Positions 27,496 through 35,014 of a stretch of DNA of 64,000 bases are shown here, piece by piece. Origin of the DNA: Natronorubrum thiooxidans (GTDB lineage Archaea > Halobacteriota > Halobacteria > Halobacteriales > Natrialbaceae); NCBI RefSeq assembly GCF_900156475.1, contig NZ_FTNR01000008.1, positions 124,001-188,000 of the forward strand, given 5' to 3'. Under the pieces are notes generated by a model. That model worked only from the letters and a program-made list of their open reading frames with translations. It did no database searches and was not told where the DNA came from. A program made the translations under genes and the position numbers. Positions within the stretch are counted from its first letter, which is position 1, and every line of letters begins with the position of its first letter.

Positions 27496-27956
27496 TCGGC
27501 ACCAACCACCGAGAGGATCGTCAGGAGTCCACCGACGACCACGCAGTAGACGCCGAGATCGAACGCGAGCGCGCTCGCCACCTCGAGGTGGTGGTAGATC
27601 GGCACGCCCTCGAACTCGACGAACGTCTGCGTCAGGAAGGGCCGACCGAACAGCAGCGGGACGAGCCCGCTGCCGACGGCGACCGTCAGCCCGAACGCGA
27701 ACAGGCGATGGTAGGCGACGACGATGCGGTCCCGGGCCGGCTCCTTGCCGGGGTCAACGTCGCGCCCGAGGACGGCCCGTTCCAGGAAATCCAGCCCGAA
27801 CGTGAGGTAGATGATCGCGAAGGCGGTGGTCGTGAGCACGCCAGCGATGAACCCGCCGCCGGGGAGGTTGTGGCCCTCGACGAACAGCGAGGCCGCGACG
27901 ACGAAGATGATTGGGACGACCGCTCGAGCGGTCGTGCGCATGATGACGGTGGTCAT
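27492..27956 (-). CDS. mrpB: Mrp Na+/H+ antiporter subunit B
   Basis: 154 residues, four membrane helices. The MnhB signature EGHNLPGGGFIAGVLTTTAF is at about 28-47 and the final helix (LALGVYCVV-like) is present. It begins 28 bp after mrpA on the same strand. Confidence 0.93.
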   Translation of the reverse strand: MTTVIMRTTARAVVPIIFVVAASLFVEGHNLPGGGFIAGVLTTTAFAIIYLTFGLDFLERAVLGRDVDPGKEPARDRIVVAYHRLFAFGLTVAVGSGLVPLLFGRPFLTQTFVEFEGVPIYHHLEVASALAFDLGVYCVVVGGLLTILSVVGAE

Positions 27957-27984
27957 CGGCGTTCACCTCGAGGCTCGAGTCGTG

Positions 27985-30354
27985 TCATTCCTCGTCACCT
28001 CCAGCCCCGCCGCTGCGCATGATAATGAGCGTCAGGATCGAAATTGCGGCCAGCGCGACGACGACGAGTTCGCCGAGCGTGTCGAAGCCGCGAAAGTCCA
28101 CGAGAATTACGTTGACGACGTTCGTGCCGCCGCCCTCGGGAACCGCGCGCTCGGTGTAGTAACGAGCGATTTCGGTCGTTCCCTCGGGGCGGGCGTCGGT
28201 CGTGACGAGGACCGTGACGAACGCGGTCGCGCCGACGGCAAGCGAGAGGACGCCGTCTCGAGCGACCTTCCCGAGGCCGACCTCGTAGTACTCGGGGATT
28301 TCCTCGATGACGAGCAGGAAGATCACCAACACGAGCGTCTCGACGACGAGCTGGGTCAGTGCGAGATCGGGCGCGCTCGCAAGGATGTAAAAGATCGCGA
28401 TCATGAACCCAAGAATCGAGAGCGTGAGGACGCCGGCGACGTGCGTCGACGCGAGGACCACGGCGAGTCCGGCGACGACCGCGACCGCTAACACCAGTGC
28501 GATCGCGGCGTCGGCGTCGAGGCCGATGAGCTCGGTCGGAACGACGGTGCTCGTCGCGGCGAAGCCAGCGAGCGTGAGCGCGCAGGTGGTCGCGAGCGTC
28601 CACGTCGCGTACGTCCGGAGCAGGCCGTTGTGAACGCGCGTGGCGAGCCAGCGCCCGCTTCCCGTGAGAGTGCCGACGACGGCGTCGTACCACCAGTTCG
28701 CGCTGACGGGCGGAGCCAGCCGCGGAATCGCGCGGATCCCGTCGTGGAGCGTCCCGTAGACTGGGTACGCGAGGACACCGCCGGCGATCGCGACGGCGCT
28801 CATGCCCACCGCGGGGGAGTACGACGTGGGAATGCCGACGTGCAGCTCGTGGGTGTCGACGGCCGTCGCATCGACGCCTGACTGCACGATCGCCCGAACC
28901 GCGAGTTCCGGGTTAACGCTGATGACGGCCGTGAGCAGCGCTAGCAGTGCCGGCGGAACGAGTAACGTAAGCGAGGGCCGATGGACGTGACTGTATCCGG
29001 CGGGACGGTCACCCACGAACAGCGCGAGAAAGCGCAGTGAGTATACCACGGTAAAGACGCTCGCGAAGACGGCGACAGCGGGGTAGAGCCAGCCCAGCAC
29101 GCCGATGTCGTAGACGTGGCTCGCCTCGAGCGCGGCCTCGAACAACAGTTCCTTCGAGTAGAAGCCGCTAAACGGCGGAATACCGGCCATACTGAGCGCG
29201 ACGACGGCGGTGATCACCGCCGTGATCGGCAGGTCGTGTCGAAGCCCGCCGAGGTCCGCGATCCGTCTCGTGCCCGTCTCGTGGGCGACGATCCCGGCGA
29301 CGAGAAACAGCGCCGCCTTGAACAAAGCGTGGTTCAGCAGGTGGAACACACCGGTTTCCGCGCCGAGCACGGTCGTGAAGCCGAAGCCGGCGATCATGAG
29401 TCCGAGGTGACTCGCCGTCGAGTAGGCGAGCAGTTCCTTGATATCCGTCGCCGCGACCGCGAGCAGTGCACAGACGGTCATCGTCACGAGTCCGATCGTG
29501 GCAAACAGGACGAGCCACTCGAGGCTGACGAGCATCGGCCGCATCCGGCCGACGAAGTAGACGCCGACTTTCACCATCGTCGCGGAGTGGAGAAACGCCG
29601 AAACGGGCGTCGGAGCTGCCATCGCGTTTGGCAACCAGAAGTGCAGCGGGACCTGTGCGGATTTCGCACCCGCGCCGACGGCGACCAATCCGAGCACGGG
29701 GACGAACAGCCCGCGTTCCCGCAGCGCCGTCTGCATCTGGTCGGGTTGCTCGAGCATCGCCGCGAGGTCGAACGCCGACGCCGGCCCGACGACGTTGCCG
29801 GCGACCAGCGAGAGCAACAGGAAGCCGACGAGCAAGAAGAGTCCGCCGCCGACGGTGACGAGCATGGCCATCCGGGCGGCGTACTGCGACTCGTCTTCTT
29901 CCGTGTAGTGGCCGATCAGGACGAACGAACAGAGGCTGGTGAGTTCCCAAAAGAGGAAGATCGCGATCAGATCGGCCGCCAGCGCGACGCCGATGATCGA
30001 GCCCATGAAGGCGAGCAGTGCGGCATAGAATCTGGCGAGCCCCGACTCGTCGTGCATGTACGCGGGCGAGTACAGAAAAATGAGCGTCCCGATACCGCTT
30101 GCGAGCAACGCAAACAGCAGCGCCCAGCCGTCGACGTGAAAACGAAGGGCGACGGCCAGCGATGGAATCCACTCGAGTTCGACGGTCCCCTCGCTGCCGT
30201 ACTGGGAGCCGAGCAGTCCGAAGCAGATGAGCGCGACCGCCGAGCCGGCGTAGCCCGTCCGTTCGCCGAGCGCGCGGAAGAGCAGCGGCGTCACACCCGC
30301 AACTGCAAACGGAAGTCCCACTGCCAGAAGCACGATCGGCAGCTCCGGATCCAT
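27985..30354 (-). CDS. mrpA: Mrp Na+/H+ antiporter subunit A (with C-terminal MbhD/E-like region)
   Basis: 789 residues, the full-length MrpA type. Residues about 1-500 are the NuoL-like ion channel, with Glu in FLFWELTSLCSFVLIGHY and Lys in GAGAKSAQVPLHFWLPNAM and HSATMVKVGVYFVGRM. Residues about 630-780 form the extra C-terminal helices (APDLALTQLVVETLVLV and VDFRGFDTLGELVVV) that in Mrp structures bridge to the MrpCDEFG module. First gene of mrpABCDEFG, all on the minus strand with overlaps or short gaps, so one transcript. The promoter must lie in the 214 bp before the divergent DUF411 gene. Confidence 0.95.
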   Translation of the reverse strand: MDPELPIVLLAVGLPFAVAGVTPLLFRALGERTGYAGSAVALICFGLLGSQYGSEGTVELEWIPSLAVALRFHVDGWALLFALLASGIGTLIFLYSPAYMHDESGLARFYAALLAFMGSIIGVALAADLIAIFLFWELTSLCSFVLIGHYTEEDESQYAARMAMLVTVGGGLFLLVGFLLLSLVAGNVVGPASAFDLAAMLEQPDQMQTALRERGLFVPVLGLVAVGAGAKSAQVPLHFWLPNAMAAPTPVSAFLHSATMVKVGVYFVGRMRPMLVSLEWLVLFATIGLVTMTVCALLAVAATDIKELLAYSTASHLGLMIAGFGFTTVLGAETGVFHLLNHALFKAALFLVAGIVAHETGTRRIADLGGLRHDLPITAVITAVVALSMAGIPPFSGFYSKELLFEAALEASHVYDIGVLGWLYPAVAVFASVFTVVYSLRFLALFVGDRPAGYSHVHRPSLTLLVPPALLALLTAVISVNPELAVRAIVQSGVDATAVDTHELHVGIPTSYSPAVGMSAVAIAGGVLAYPVYGTLHDGIRAIPRLAPPVSANWWYDAVVGTLTGSGRWLATRVHNGLLRTYATWTLATTCALTLAGFAATSTVVPTELIGLDADAAIALVLAVAVVAGLAVVLASTHVAGVLTLSILGFMIAIFYILASAPDLALTQLVVETLVLVIFLLVIEEIPEYYEVGLGKVARDGVLSLAVGATAFVTVLVTTDARPEGTTEIARYYTERAVPEGGGTNVVNVILVDFRGFDTLGELVVVALAAISILTLIIMRSGGAGGDEE

Positions 30355-30485
30355 TCAGTCCGATGGGGGTACCAGCAGGGGTGGCTTAACGGTTTGGCAG
30401 GCATTCGCGATGTGAGACGACCGTCCCCCGGTCGAGGTCGTTCGGGAGCATCCCAACGGAGTCAGCCGAGTCGTCGAAACCGACA

Positions 30486-30505
30486 CTGACAGCGGACCGT
30501 GACGT
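30486..30505 (+). repeat. Tail-like fragment of the stop-linked palindrome
   Basis: ACTGACAGCGGACCG-TGA matches the 3' end of copy C (TGACAGCGGACCGTC-TGA) with two bases missing. A complementary head about 80 bp to the left is not evident, so this is at best a decayed copy or a chance match. Confidence 0.3.
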
Positions 30506-30568
30506 GTCCAGCCTATGGAATCGGTGACAACCGGGACACCTATTTCCGTCCTGACGGTACGTTCGGCC

Positions 30569-31075
30569 ATGACGATGACACGGCGACGACTGTGTTCGGT
30601 CGGTGCAGCACTCGCGCTCGTCGGTGCAAGCGGCTGTCTCGGTGGGGATGAGACGGAGACCGGTGGGTCAAACGGTGACGAGTGGACGTGGTCGGGAGCA
30701 CTCCCAGTCGAATCCGTCGTCCAGCATCACGACCCGTCCTGTGGCTGCTGTCACGAATACGTCGACTACCTCGAGCGCCACGAAATCGACGTCCAGGTGG
30801 AATCGACGGACAACCTCGAGGCCGTCAAACGCGAGTTCGGCGTCCCGGAGGCGGCGATGAGCTGTCACACCATCGAGGTCGGCGACTACCTGGTAGAGGG
30901 TCACGTCCCGCTCGAGGCGATCGAGGAACTGCTCGCGGACGAGCCGGCCGTCGACGGCATTTCTGCACCGGGAATGCCCCAATACTCGCCGGGCATGGGA
31001 CCGCGCGGTGACGAGCCGTTGACGATCTACGCGTTCGAGACGTCGGGCGAGTTCTCCGAGTACACCACAGTCTGA
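30569..31075 (+). CDS. DUF411 metal-binding lipoprotein
   Basis: 168 residues from ATG 30569 (alternative ATG two codons on). A CCTATTTCC box (30539-30546) at about -27 supports this start. Signal with RRR and lipobox (LVGASGC) indicates an exported, lipid-anchored protein. The DUF411 core starts HHDPSCGCCHEYVDYLERH, with a CxCC metal site, and continues MSCHTIEVGDYLVEGHVP. Relatives are often encoded beside copper-handling genes and are thought to bind copper or a similar soft metal; no such neighbours are present here. Divergent from the mrp operon. Confidence 0.85.
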   Translation: MTMTRRRLCSVGAALALVGASGCLGGDETETGGSNGDEWTWSGALPVESVVQHHDPSCGCCHEYVDYLERHEIDVQVESTDNLEAVKREFGVPEAAMSCHTIEVGDYLVEGHVPLEAIEELLADEPAVDGISAPGMPQYSPGMGPRGDEPLTIYAFETSGEFSEYTTV

Positions 31076-31152
31076 ACGCGACCGGACCGGCGTCGTCTCG
31101 AGCGGTTATGAGTCCGACACGCTTATTCGCGACGCGCGACGAAACACGTGTA

Positions 31153-32817
31153 GTGAGCACCGAGACGCCCGATCCCACCGAAACCGACGCGTTCGAGCAG
31201 GTCTGTGAGACGATCGTCGAGCGAATTCTCGCGGGCGAGATCGAGCGCGACGACGTCGAGACGGCCAAACTCGAGGCCTGTTCGGAGCACTCGGCGCCGA
31301 AGGTGCCGAAGAACTCCGAACTACTCGATTACGCGCCCAACGAGCACCGCGAGGAACTGCAGACGGTCCTCCAGCGCAAACCCGTCCGCACCGCCTCAGG
31401 CGTCTCGCCGGTTGCGATCATGACCTCGCCCGAGCGCTGTCCCCACGGGAAGTGTCTCTACTGTCCCGGCGGCCCCGACTCGGAGTTTTCCTCCTCCCAA
31501 AGCTACACCGGCGAGGAACCCGCCGCGGCCCGCGGCGTCCAGAACGACTACGATCCCTACGGGCAGGTGACGCTGCGACTCGAGCAACTGCGCGAGATCG
31601 GCCACCCCGTCGACAAGGTCGAACTCATCCTGATGGGCGGGACGATGACGGCTCGCAGCCACGACTACCAGGAGTGGTTCGTCAAGCGAGCGCTCGAGGC
31701 GATGAACGACTACGACGTCGAAAAAGAGCCCGAACCGGCCGAAGGCGAAAGCTTCGCACAGGACTCATCGGAGTACGAATGGCAGTACGTCGAGGACGTC
31801 ATCGAGGAAAACGAGACGGCCGATATTCGGAACATCGGGACGACCTTCGAGACCAAACCCGACTGGTGTGACCCCGAACAGATCGACCGGATGCTCGAAC
31901 TCGGCGGGACGAAAGTCGAGGTCGGCGTCCAGACCACTTACGAGCGGATCAACCGGGAGATGCACCGGGGCCACGGCGTCGCCGAATCCATCGAGGCCAA
32001 CCAGCGCCTGCGCGACTCGGCGTTCAAAGTCGGCTTCCACATGATGCCCGGCCAGCCCGGAATGTCAAAGGAGATGTGTCTCGAGGATTTCCGGCGGATC
32101 TTCGAGCAAGCGCAGTGGAAACCGGATTATCTGAAGATCTACCCGACGCTGATCGTCCGCGGGACGGCGACCTACGACTGGTGGCACAACGGCGAGTACG
32201 ACCCGCTCGACAACGACGAGGCCGCCGACCTCGTCGCCGAGATCAAGGACATGATCCCGCGCTACACCCGACTCCAGCGGGTCCAGCGCGACATTCCGGC
32301 CGACTTCATCGACGCCGGCGTCTGGAAGTCCAATCTCAGACAGCTCGCTCGCAAACGGATGGACGAACATGGCTGGGAGTGTGAGTGTATCCGCTGTCGC
32401 GAGGCCGGCATGAACGACGCCGAACCCGAGGAGATCGACCTTGACGTGATGACCTACGACGCCTGTGGCGGGACGGAACACTTCATCTCGATCGAGGACT
32501 TCGACCAGGACCTCCTGATCGGCTTCTGTCGGCTCCGGTTCCCGAACGACCCGGTCCGGCCGGAACTCGAGAACGCGGCGCTCGTCCGGGAACTCCACGT
32601 CTACGGATCGGAAGTCGCCGTTGGAACCGACAGCGAACTCGACCAACACCAGCATCAGGGCTACGGCAAGCAACTGATGAATCGTGCCGAGGAACTCGCC
32701 GCCGACGCTGGCTACGACAAAGTCAGCGTCATCTCCGGTATCGGCGCGCGGGAGTACTACCGGGAGAAACTCGGCTACCACCAGGACGGTCCCTACGTCA
32801 GCAAACGACTCCGGTAG
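31153..32817 (+). CDS. elp3: Elp3-family tRNA U34 carboxymethyltransferase (radical SAM + GNAT)
   Basis: 554 residues from GTG 31153, chosen because CTTATTC (31122-31128) lies at -28; ATG 31108 would add 15 residues without family similarity. Radical SAM cluster motif CPHGKCLYCPGG near residue 95, SAM-binding MGGTMTARS, and later GVQTTYERINREMHRGH and HMMPGQPGMS. The C-terminal GNAT domain includes QHQGYGKQLMNRAEELA and the GYHQDGPYVSK end. Archaeal Elp3 acts alone, using acetyl-CoA and SAM to form cm5U at the tRNA wobble position. The zinc cysteines CECIRCREAG between the domains are present. Confidence 0.94.
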   Translation: MSTETPDPTETDAFEQVCETIVERILAGEIERDDVETAKLEACSEHSAPKVPKNSELLDYAPNEHREELQTVLQRKPVRTASGVSPVAIMTSPERCPHGKCLYCPGGPDSEFSSSQSYTGEEPAAARGVQNDYDPYGQVTLRLEQLREIGHPVDKVELILMGGTMTARSHDYQEWFVKRALEAMNDYDVEKEPEPAEGESFAQDSSEYEWQYVEDVIEENETADIRNIGTTFETKPDWCDPEQIDRMLELGGTKVEVGVQTTYERINREMHRGHGVAESIEANQRLRDSAFKVGFHMMPGQPGMSKEMCLEDFRRIFEQAQWKPDYLKIYPTLIVRGTATYDWWHNGEYDPLDNDEAADLVAEIKDMIPRYTRLQRVQRDIPADFIDAGVWKSNLRQLARKRMDEHGWECECIRCREAGMNDAEPEEIDLDVMTYDACGGTEHFISIEDFDQDLLIGFCRLRFPNDPVRPELENAALVRELHVYGSEVAVGTDSELDQHQHQGYGKQLMNRAEELAADAGYDKVSVISGIGAREYYREKLGYHQDGPYVSKRLR

Positions 32818-32930
32818 CACCGGCGGCCGAACTGGCACGCACTGGTCCCCATCACCTCGAGTGCGTGCGCTCGAGAACGGGTAACAATTTCCGGTTGCGG
32901 GGCCCTAATACAATCTTCCACGGCAGAAAA

Positions 32931-32938
32931 TTTATACT
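32931..32938 (+). promoter_or_regulatory. TATA box for the candidate small RNA
   Basis: AAAATTTATACTG-type box; TTTATACT is centred about 26 bases before position 32960, where the first hairpin of the candidate RNA begins. No start codon is positioned for a leaderless mRNA there. Confidence 0.5.
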
Positions 32939-32959
32939 GTGGCAGAGATAACGTTTCAT

Positions 32960-33093
32960 GTGCCGACAATCGTCGGCACCGTTGTCATCACTCCCCACCC
33001 GACAACGGAACTGAGTTGCCTCTCAACACACACCGTAAACTCCCCAACTCGTTCGTCCCCCACCGAACGAGTTCCCCACGGTGTGTCTTTTGT
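32960..33093 (+). ncRNA. Candidate structured small RNA with C-rich loops
   Basis: Seen: (1) hairpin GTGCCGAC-AATC-GTCGGCAC at 32960-32979; (2) CCGTTGTC (32979-32986) paired with GACAACGG (33001-33008), enclosing a 14-nt loop with CTCCCCACCC; (3) outer stem ACACACCGT (33028-33036)/ACGGTGTGT (33078-33086) and inner stem AACTCGTTCG (33046-33055)/CGAACGAGTT (33064-33073), separated by unpaired AAACTCCCC and CCCC, with apical loop TCCCCCAC; (4) CTTTTGT directly after. A TATA box puts the transcription start at the base of hairpin 1. Perfect stems with C-rich unpaired parts are not expected from coding or random sequence. By analogy with bacterial C-rich-loop sRNAs it might pair with G-rich mRNA leaders (inference). 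No known RNA family is recognised; opposite-strand transcription cannot be excluded. Confidence 0.55.
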
Positions 33094-33190
33094 ATCGTCC
33101 CCGCAAAGAGACGGGTTCGCATTGGCTCCAGCCACCACTTGGTTGTAGTAGACAGATATAATACCACACTCACGGTACTCTCGAGACGAG

Positions 33191-33859
33191 ATGGCGTTCA
33201 GCGATCGACTGCTCGAAGACGGGGCTCATATCTGGGACGCACAGCGAGAGCACCCGTTCGTTCGCGAACTCGCGGCGGGAACGCTCGACGAGGCTGCGTT
33301 TCGCCACTGGGTGACACAGGATTATCGGTATCTGCTCGATTACGCGCGGCTGTTTTCGATCGGAGGCTCGAAGGCCCGCGACGAGGCGACGATGACTCAT
33401 CTGCTGGGCGTCGCTCATGAAGTCCTCGACCACGAGATGGACCTCCACCGGGAGTTCGCCGCCGACTACGGTATTTCGCGCGCCGAACTCGAGTCAGTCG
33501 AGAAAGCGCCGACCTGCGTCGCCTACACGAACTTCCTCGTGCGGACGGCCTACGAGGGCACGATCGCCGAAATCGCGGCCGCGCTGTTCCCCTGCATGCA
33601 GGGGTATCTCGACGTGGCCGAACACATGGCTGCCCTCGCCGAGCAAGAGCATCGGTACACGCCCTTTATTGAAATGTACACCAGCGACGAGTTCCGCGAG
33701 GCCACCGCGTGGTGTCGGGAGTTCGTCGACGACTGCGGCGAGCAGTATCCGGGCGACCACGACGCCATGCGCGAGGCGTTTCTCACGAGCGCAAAACTCG
33801 AGTACCGGTTCTGGGAGATGGCCTACACGCTCGAGGGGTGGGAACTGGGTGGATCATAA
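33191..33859 (+). CDS. tenA: TenA-family thiaminase II/aminopyrimidine hydrolase
   Basis: 222 residues, all-helical. Family landmarks: HPFVRELAAGTLDEAAFRHWVTQD near the start, the active-site helix with FPCMQGYLDVAEH (Cys about residue 135, the probable nucleophile of TenA-C type enzymes), and the final SAKLEYRFWEMAY helix carrying the catalytic Glu. TenA enzymes hydrolyse aminopyrimidines in thiamine salvage. A TATAATA box (33157-33163) lies about 31 bases before ATG 33191. No other thiamine gene is adjacent. Confidence 0.9.
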   Translation: MAFSDRLLEDGAHIWDAQREHPFVRELAAGTLDEAAFRHWVTQDYRYLLDYARLFSIGGSKARDEATMTHLLGVAHEVLDHEMDLHREFAADYGISRAELESVEKAPTCVAYTNFLVRTAYEGTIAEIAAALFPCMQGYLDVAEHMAALAEQEHRYTPFIEMYTSDEFREATAWCREFVDDCGEQYPGDHDAMREAFLTSAKLEYRFWEMAYTLEGWELGGS

Positions 33860-33938
33860 TGGCCGGGTTCGGTCGCGACACACCCACCGAAATCGCCCTC
33901 CGAGAGGGATGCGAACTGACTGCTCAAAAAGGAGACCG

Positions 33939-34112
33939 TTAGCAGTAGTAGACCCAGAAGACGTGCTCATCTGAGCATTCGACTTTCGTGTATTCACCGA
34001 AGGCAGCGACGTACGGGCTGACTTTCAGTTCCACGTCCCGGTCAGGGACTGGGATACTACTGTGCGTCCCACATTTCGGACACGCAACGTCCTGTGTCTC
34101 TGTTACTTGCAT
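33939..34112 (-). CDS. 57-residue CPxCG zinc-finger microprotein
   Basis: Short gene: ATG 34112, TAA at 33941-33939. The protein begins MQVTETQDVACPKCG and ends VFWVYYC. One half zinc knuckle is C11-x2-C14 (CPKCG); Cys46 (VECSDEH) and the C-terminal Cys57 could complete a single Zn site. Small CPxCG proteins are common in haloarchaea and several affect growth or biofilm phenotypes; the role of this one is unknown. An AT-rich TATA stretch (34141-34150, minus-strand sense) lies about 33 bases upstream. It is convergent with tenA, which ends 79 bp away. Confidence 0.75.
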   Translation of the reverse strand: MQVTETQDVACPKCGTHSSIPVPDRDVELKVSPYVAAFGEYTKVECSDEHVFWVYYC

Positions 34113-34183
34113 CACTACCGCCGGCGACTATACATCACGAATAAATATAAACAATGGCTCTGTCGACCTGATAGATAGCCTGC

Positions 34184-34828
34184 TTAGTCGATCGTGACCT
34201 CGAGTTCGAGCACGCCGAGGTAGTCGGGTGCGCCGCCGCCGGTCGTCCGGAACTCCGTCGGCGTCGAGCCGATGTAGTCGTAGAGTTCGGACTGGCTCTG
34301 TGGGATCACCGGCGTGCCGTCGTCGCGTTTGAGATAGGCGGGAGCGTCCGTACTCTGGATTCGCTCGAGTCGCTCGTCCCAGTCGCTGCCCGAGTAGAGG
34401 AAGACGCCGAAGGAAAACCGGCCGGCGGCGAGGGCGTCGTGTTTCGACTCGAAGAGGTCACCCTCTTCGCTCTTGTACTCCTCGTCGCTGACCCACGCGA
34501 GCGCCGCCACATCGTCGGTCTGGAGCAGGTACAGGTCCCAGCCGAGTTGGGCGTCGAACACCGCCCAGGTGTTTCGGGGGCCGATCGTGTCGACTTCGAC
34601 GCTAAAGGCGGGTCGGCCGCGCGCGCCGGCCGGTTCGTGGACGAACGTGGCGTCGTAGCCGGGGGCGCGGATGCCGCGGTCGTGGTAGACGATCCCGTCG
34701 ACGTCGATGTCGGCCTCGAGTTGGTCGACGATGGAGCGAACGGAGAACGCCCCCTCGTCCTCGAGGTGGTCGACGAACGTCTGAAAGCGGGAGACGTCGG
34801 TCCACGGGCGCTCCTCACGCGAACTCAT
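34184..34828 (-). CDS. Haloarchaeal protein of unknown function
   Basis: 214 residues from ATG 34828; the longer upstream frame starts with a basic stretch unlike the rest. Soluble and acidic. Landmarks are WTDVSRFQTFVDHL at the N-terminus, a central RPAFSVEVDTIGPRNTWAVF strand region and SFGVFLYSGSDWDERL. The fold could resemble a restriction-endonuclease-like or nucleotide-binding alpha/beta domain, but I do not recognise a family. It is divergent from rqcH with 186 bp between starts. Confidence 0.7.
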   Translation of the reverse strand: MSSREERPWTDVSRFQTFVDHLEDEGAFSVRSIVDQLEADIDVDGIVYHDRGIRAPGYDATFVHEPAGARGRPAFSVEVDTIGPRNTWAVFDAQLGWDLYLLQTDDVAALAWVSDEEYKSEEGDLFESKHDALAAGRFSFGVFLYSGSDWDERLERIQSTDAPAYLKRDDGTPVIPQSQSELYDYIGSTPTEFRTTGGGAPDYLGVLELEVTID

Positions 34829-35014
34829 CGGCACTCCCCTCCGTATGTTGGCTGGCCGCGGTGGCAAGCGATGTCGACAGCGTCGTACATACCGTTATGG
34901 AGGTACCGGGTGCGGATTAGCCTTTCCGACCGCGGTCTCGACCAGATAGCGCCGTCGCCGCCGACGCCACGTCGGAGCGACACGTCTTTTTGACCGCGCC
35001 GGGCAGGTGTACGT

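Noticed and set aside
32939-33148. Small open frames on both strands across the elp3-tenA gap
   Set aside because: The perfect nested stems and C-rich loops explain the sequence better as RNA; the peptides are unlike haloarchaeal proteins.
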